This document shows, piece by piece, positions 60,520-64,000 of a stretch of 64,000 nucleotides of DNA (position 1 is the first letter of the stretch; each line of letters begins with the position of its first letter). The translations under genes were made by a program, and so were the position numbers. Under the pieces are notes generated by a model. The model was given only the letters and a program-made list of their open reading frames with translations, did not search any database and was not told where the DNA came from. Source of the stretch: Kitasatospora papulosa (GTDB lineage Bacteria > Actinomycetota > Actinomycetes > Streptomycetales > Streptomycetaceae); NCBI RefSeq assembly GCF_000717245.1, contig NZ_JNYQ01000004.1, positions 1,210,432 to 1,274,431 of the forward strand, written 5' to 3'.

Positions 60520-60568
60520 GGACAGCCTGCGCGGGTCATGGTGCCCGGCCGGCACCACGCCTCACGTG

Positions 60569-61843
60569 TCAGACGTGGGAGCCGGCCTTGCGGCGGCGTA
60601 CGACGAACACCGCACCGGCGCCGATCGCCAGGGCGGCGCCGCTCGCGAGAGCCAGCTGCGACGTGGCGTCGGACGAGCCCGTGGCGGCCAGGCTGCCCAC
60701 CGGGGCGGACGAGGCGCTCTGCGGCTTGACGTCCGGGGTGTTCGACTTGACCGGGCCGGGCGTGGCCTCGCCCTTCACGGGCTTGCTGCCCTTGGCGGCG
60801 ATCAGGAACTCGTAGCCCTCGAGATCCGGGCTTCCACCGCAGCTGCCGTTGTCGTTCCAGTAGTCACCCGCGACGAAGGTGACGCCGTTGCCCGCGGGGG
60901 CCGAGGCGTCGACCGCGAGCCGCATCTTCACGTCGACGTGGGCCCCGCCCTTCAGCGAGCTGATGGGGTCCATGTAGTTCTCGTTGTCGACGTTCTGCCA
61001 CTTCGAGGAAGCGCCGGACGCCCACTGCAGGTGCACCAGGTCGTCGAGGTCGTTGAGGCCGCTCTTGTCCGTGGCGTGGACATAGGCGAACGGGAACACC
61101 TCGTCCATCGTCTTGTCGGTGCCGTTGGTCACCCGGAGCTTGAAGTCGACCTTCGTGCCGGCGACGACCGTGGACGGCAGACCCTTGACGACCGTGGTGA
61201 GCTTCGGCTCGGGGACGCAGTCCTCGTCGTCCTCGCCCTCCTCGGCCGCCTCCTCCTTGGCCTTGGCCAGCGCCTCGTCGGCGGCCTCCTTGTCGGCGAG
61301 CGCCGCCTTGGTGGCCTGCTTCGCCAGGTGAAGCGTCCGGGCCGCGTCGACCCGCTCGTCGTCGCGTGCCTTGTCGGCTTCCTCGAGCTTGGTGTCCGCT
61401 GCGGTCTTGGCAGCGTCGGCGGCCACGGAGTCGGCCTGCGCCTTGGTGAGAGCCGCCTGGGCGGCCTCCTTGGCCTCGGCGGTGTCCTCGTCCGTGAGGG
61501 CATCGACCGCGGCCTGGGCGTCGACGACCGCCTGGTCCGCAGCGGTCTTCCCGGTGCCCGCCGCGTCCGCCTCGGCCTTGGCTTCCGCCGCGGCCAGCGC
61601 AAGCGGCGTGGTGTCGGACATGACGGCCTCGACAGCCGCGTAGGCGGCCTTCTCGGCCGCCACAGCGTCGTCGTACACGGCCTTGGCCGCTGCGGCGGCC
61701 TTCTCCAGCTCAGCGATGGACGGCTTCTCCTGCGTCTGCGACGCGGGCTTCTCATCGGCGAACGCGGGGGTGACCGACAGCATGAGGGCAGGCGTGGTCA
61801 CTGCGGCGGCAACAGCTGTGGCAAGTATTCGGCGGATCTTCAC
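60569..61843 (-). CDS. Sortase-anchored coiled-coil surface protein
   Basis: The 424-residue protein has a signal peptide (1-29), an Ala/Glu/Lys/Asp-rich region (about 35-215) predicted as a long coiled coil, a folded beta domain with a Cys pair (about 215-350), a Pro/Ser linker, and the LAATG sorting motif followed by a membrane helix and a RRRK tail. LAxTG is recognised by Streptomyces sortase E, so it should be covalently attached to peptidoglycan. A TACGAT -10 lies on the minus strand at 61926..61921, leaving a leader of about 75 bases. Confidence 0.88.
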   Translation of the reverse strand: MKIRRILATAVAAAVTTPALMLSVTPAFADEKPASQTQEKPSIAELEKAAAAAKAVYDDAVAAEKAAYAAVEAVMSDTTPLALAAAEAKAEADAAGTGKTAADQAVVDAQAAVDALTDEDTAEAKEAAQAALTKAQADSVAADAAKTAADTKLEEADKARDDERVDAARTLHLAKQATKAALADKEAADEALAKAKEEAAEEGEDDEDCVPEPKLTTVVKGLPSTVVAGTKVDFKLRVTNGTDKTMDEVFPFAYVHATDKSGLNDLDDLVHLQWASGASSKWQNVDNENYMDPISSLKGGAHVDVKMRLAVDASAPAGNGVTFVAGDYWNDNGSCGGSPDLEGYEFLIAAKGSKPVKGEATPGPVKSNTPDVKPQSASSAPVGSLAATGSSDATSQLALASGAALAIGAGAVFVVRRRKAGSHV

Positions 61844-62361
61844 GTGAGCCCTTCGAGGTCCGGAAAGAAGAAGGGGTCGCAGCAGAGCGGAAATGGGGCA
61901 CGCAGGTGCGACTCGAAGTGATCGTAGAGCCGAAGTAGCTGTACACCGTCACGAGTTCTTCACCCTTCTCAACCGGAATAACGCCCCCCGGGCGGACAGA
62001 AATGACGAAAGGACGCAGTTGCCTTCACTTGCTGTGGTTTCGCTGTGAGGAACACCACATGCCGTGAAGCGGCCCCGATGCCCTCCGAGCCGTCACCCAC
62101 CGGCTCCTGGACGCATACGCCCACCACCTGCCCGCCGCGTCCGGCGACGAGCCGGCCACGGGGAGCACACCGAGACCGCACGCCGCTGCCGGTGGACGTC
62201 AGCCGTTCGTCCGCGCATCACCCCTGGTGAACGCGTCGGCGCCTCCATACGAGTGATTCCCCGTCCGAGATCGGCACCCCATGGATCGGCTGCTCCAGGA
62301 TGGCGACGGTGCCGAGGGCCGGCGCCGCGTCCCGATCTCCGTCCCATGTCAGGGGAACTGC
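61844..62361. other. 518-bp intergenic region
   Basis: It separates divergent genes. It contains the promoter of the surface protein and otherwise only short unsupported ORFs. One frame near 62075-62150 (DALRAVTHRLLDAYAHHLPA) vaguely resembles a helical segment of an AfsR/SARP-type regulator and could be a remnant. I see no other element. Confidence 0.5.
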
Positions 62362-63588
62362 ATGTCCGAACCCACCGAGCGCGAAGTCACCGACGCGTTC
62401 GAGGCCGCCGCACCCATCGTGCTGGCCGCCACTCCGCCTCAGGAGCAGGTCACACCCGCGCCGAAGCCCGACGAGACATGGCCGCTGCCGGGCGGCACGG
62501 CCTGGGTCTACTACGGCGAGCGCAACCAGGGCATCGTCCGGCCGGTGCTGATGGCCGACGGCTTCAACAGCGGCCCGAGTTCGCTGGACGATCTGTGGGC
62601 CGGCCTGGAGAGCTCCGCGTACCCGCTGATCGGCGAACTGCGCCGGCGAGGACGCGATGTCGTCCTGATCGGCTTCGACGAACGCAGCGCGTCGATCCTC
62701 GAGAACGCGCAGGCGGCCACAGCCGCGATCCACCGGGCCGTCGCCGAACGACTCGGCAGCACGCGCCTGGCGGTCGGCGGTTTCAGTATGGGCGGACTGG
62801 TGACCCGCTACGCGCTCGCCAGGATGGAGATGCAGCGCATCGACCACCAGGTCGGCGTGTACTTCTCGTACGACAGCCCGCACAACGGGGCCCACATCCC
62901 CCTGTCCCTCCAGGCGTTCGCGCACTACATCCGTAAGCTGGACAGCCGCTTCTCCGACCAGATGAACAGCCCGGCCGCGCAGCAGCTGCTGTGGCAGCAC
63001 ATCGAGAACTGGTCGGACAAGCCGGGCGTCAGCCCGCTGCGCACCGAGTTCCTCGACGAACTGGAGAAGGTCGGCGGCTGGCCGAGGATCCCGCGGATCC
63101 TCGCAGTCGCCAACGGCGCCGGCAACGGCACGGGCAACGGCATCGACCCGGGCACGACAGCGGTCAAGGGCAAGGGCCTCGGCATCGTCGGCACCGACCT
63201 GCGCACCACACCGACGGGCAGTGACACGCTCGCGGCGAAGCTCCGCGTCGTCTCGCTCCAGAAGAACGAGGTCCTCGCCGAGCGCCTCCCGGACATCGAC
63301 GGCGCCCCTGGCGGCACTCTCGAAAGCTTCCAGATCCTCGCCGACGCCCTCAACAAGATCGTCGGTCTGGGCGTCGACAACCCGGTCAAGGACCACTGCT
63401 TCGTGCCGGCGGTCAGCGCGGTCGCCATCCGCGGGCTCGACAGTCACAAGGACCTGTACGCGGACATCGACTCCCTGCCCCCGGACGAGGCCCAGGTCGA
63501 CGACTTCCTCTGCGCGTCGCAGAACGAACGCCACACCAAGGTCACCGAGGAGCTCTGCACGTGGCTCCTGGAGCGTCTGCCTGACTGA
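62362..63588 (+). CDS. Alpha/beta hydrolase, lipase/esterase type
   Basis: The 408-residue protein has the nucleophile elbow GGFSMGGLVTRYAL and the following SYDSPHNGAHIPLS, as in DUF676/PGAP1-like lipases. There is no signal peptide. A Gly/Asn-rich stretch (NGAGNGTGNGIDPG, about 250-265) forms a surface loop. ATG 62362 has AGGGGA seven bases upstream. A terminator follows and the rRNA operon converges on it. Confidence 0.85.
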   Translation: MSEPTEREVTDAFEAAAPIVLAATPPQEQVTPAPKPDETWPLPGGTAWVYYGERNQGIVRPVLMADGFNSGPSSLDDLWAGLESSAYPLIGELRRRGRDVVLIGFDERSASILENAQAATAAIHRAVAERLGSTRLAVGGFSMGGLVTRYALARMEMQRIDHQVGVYFSYDSPHNGAHIPLSLQAFAHYIRKLDSRFSDQMNSPAAQQLLWQHIENWSDKPGVSPLRTEFLDELEKVGGWPRIPRILAVANGAGNGTGNGIDPGTTAVKGKGLGIVGTDLRTTPTGSDTLAAKLRVVSLQKNEVLAERLPDIDGAPGGTLESFQILADALNKIVGLGVDNPVKDHCFVPAVSAVAIRGLDSHKDLYADIDSLPPDEAQVDDFLCASQNERHTKVTEELCTWLLERLPD

Positions 63589-63631
63589 CGGACGCGTGAG
63601 CGGCCTTGTGAAGCAGACGGTGGAACGAACA

Positions 63632-63666
63632 GCGGGGCCGGACAGCGTGCTTCTGTCCGGCCCCGC
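63632..63666 (+). terminator. Perfect 14-bp terminator of the esterase gene
   Basis: GCGGGGCCGGACAG pairs exactly with 63653-63666 across a 7-base loop. Confidence 0.9.
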
Positions 63667-63699
63667 CGGTCACGCCCGAAAAAGTGCCTGGAACGCAGA

Positions 63700-63730
63700 A
63701 AAGCCCCGTACCACAAGGGCACGGGGCTTT
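63700..63730 (-). terminator. rRNA operon terminator
   Basis: On the minus strand AAAGCCCCGT and ACGGGGCTTT form a 10-bp stem followed by T residues, 10 bases after the 5S rRNA end. Confidence 0.9.
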
Positions 63731-63740
63731 CCCGGAATAA

Positions 63741-63873
63741 TTGTTCGGCGGCGTCCTACTCTCCCACAGGGTCCCCCCTGCAGTACCATCGGCGCTGAAA
63801 GGCTTAGCTAAAGGCTTAGCTTCCGGGTTCGGAATGTAACCGGGCGTTTCCCTAACGCAATGACCACCGAAAC
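63741..63873 (-). rRNA. rrf: 5S ribosomal RNA with a 12-nt tandem duplication
   Basis: The minus strand reads GTTTCGGTGGTCATTGCG at the 5' end and CCGCCGAACAA at the 3' end, as in Streptomyces 5S rRNA. The length is 133 nt instead of about 120. The extra bases come from AGCTAAGCCTTT occurring twice in a row where the standard molecule has it once. The remainder is colinear with the normal sequence. Confidence 0.93.
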
Positions 63874-63953
63874 ACTATGAAATTAACCAACACCGGAACA
63901 CAACACGGCCGTTCGTTATTTCAGAACTAACACAGTGGACGCGAGCAACTGAG

Positions 63954-64000
63954 GACAAGCCCTCGGCCTATTAGTACCAGTCAGCTCCACCCGTTACCGG
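63954..64000 (-). rRNA. rrl: 23S ribosomal RNA, 3' end only
   Basis: The minus strand contains GAGCTGACTGGTACTAATAG and GGCCGAGGGCTTGTCC, the conserved 3' end of actinobacterial 23S rRNA. The gene continues beyond the window. The exact 3' boundary is approximate. Confidence 0.9.

Noticed and set aside
62064..62270. Small ORFs or an AfsR-like remnant upstream of the esterase
   Set aside because: The similarity is one short helical stretch with no start, ribosome site or motif.

Overview
This window is a high-GC actinobacterial chromosome segment, almost certainly from Streptomyces. Many starts are GTG or TTG and many transcripts look leaderless. A sortase-E type LAxTG protein, mycothiol synthase, GlnR, DUF397/XRE loci and the cmd genes are all present. 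As far as I recall, the gene order (cysA, MoaD-like, glnR, LacI, HtrA and two-component system, 5'-nucleotidase, mshD, ppk, pstSCAB, pit, csoR, cmd genes, rrn) follows the S. coelicolor core from about SCO4168 down to SCO4126. This was not checked against a database.

Layout. 1-2.8 kb: three coupled single-pass membrane proteins, then small DsrE-like and DUF3099 proteins. 2.8-8 kb (minus strand): a sulfur locus (Cys-containing leader peptide, rhodanese, DUF1416), an LmeA-like lipoprotein-type protein, a Gln/Tyr/Pro-rich polytopic membrane protein, a MoaD-like protein and a hydrolase. 8.3-13.8 kb (plus strand): glnR, a LacI regulator, and a secretion-stress module of a PDZ-less HtrA protease, response regulator and histidine kinase, with three 11-bp operator-like repeats before the protease. 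13.8-21.3 kb: secreted PI-PLC, secreted 5'-nucleotidase, a DUF1016 nuclease-like gene, mshD, and a YtrA-type regulator with an ABC exporter. 21.6-31.5 kb is the phosphate block: ppk, CHAD and Nudix; a phased PHO box and pstSCAB; then a convergent DUF47-pit operon. 31.6-39.1 kb: csoR with its own operator, a lipoprotein, a 1043-residue STAND-TPR protein, a PAP2 phosphatase, and a lytic transglycosylase fused to NlpC/P60.

39.2-52.2 kb is accessory in character and lies between that cell-wall hydrolase and the cmd operon. It holds a WXG100-like/alpha-beta-hydrolase/lipoprotein operon whose hydrolase domain and lipoprotein gene have clearly lower GC, a secreted ADGF-type adenosine deaminase, an ATPase/XRE/DUF397/DUF397 locus, a TetR-hydrolase operon under a nested dyad operator, a family 8 polysaccharide lyase, an aldo/keto reductase and a DUF402 protein.

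52.4-59.8 kb carries the most interesting system. Six overlapping or closely spaced genes match the cmdFEDCBA cluster and look like a chromosomal type IV secretion machine without a visible relaxase. The parts are a VirB2-like small protein, a VirB8/TcpC-like protein, a VirB6-like protein, a SCO6880-type VirB3/VirB4-N-like protein, a separate VirB4-type ATPase, and a VirD4-like protein that has lost its Walker A lysine and its usual C-terminus. A 31-codon ORF coupled into the operon may be an unannotated extra component. The window ends with a GNAT enzyme, a sortase-anchored coiled-coil surface protein, an esterase, and the 3' end of an rRNA operon on the minus strand. Its 5S rRNA contains a 12-nt tandem duplication.
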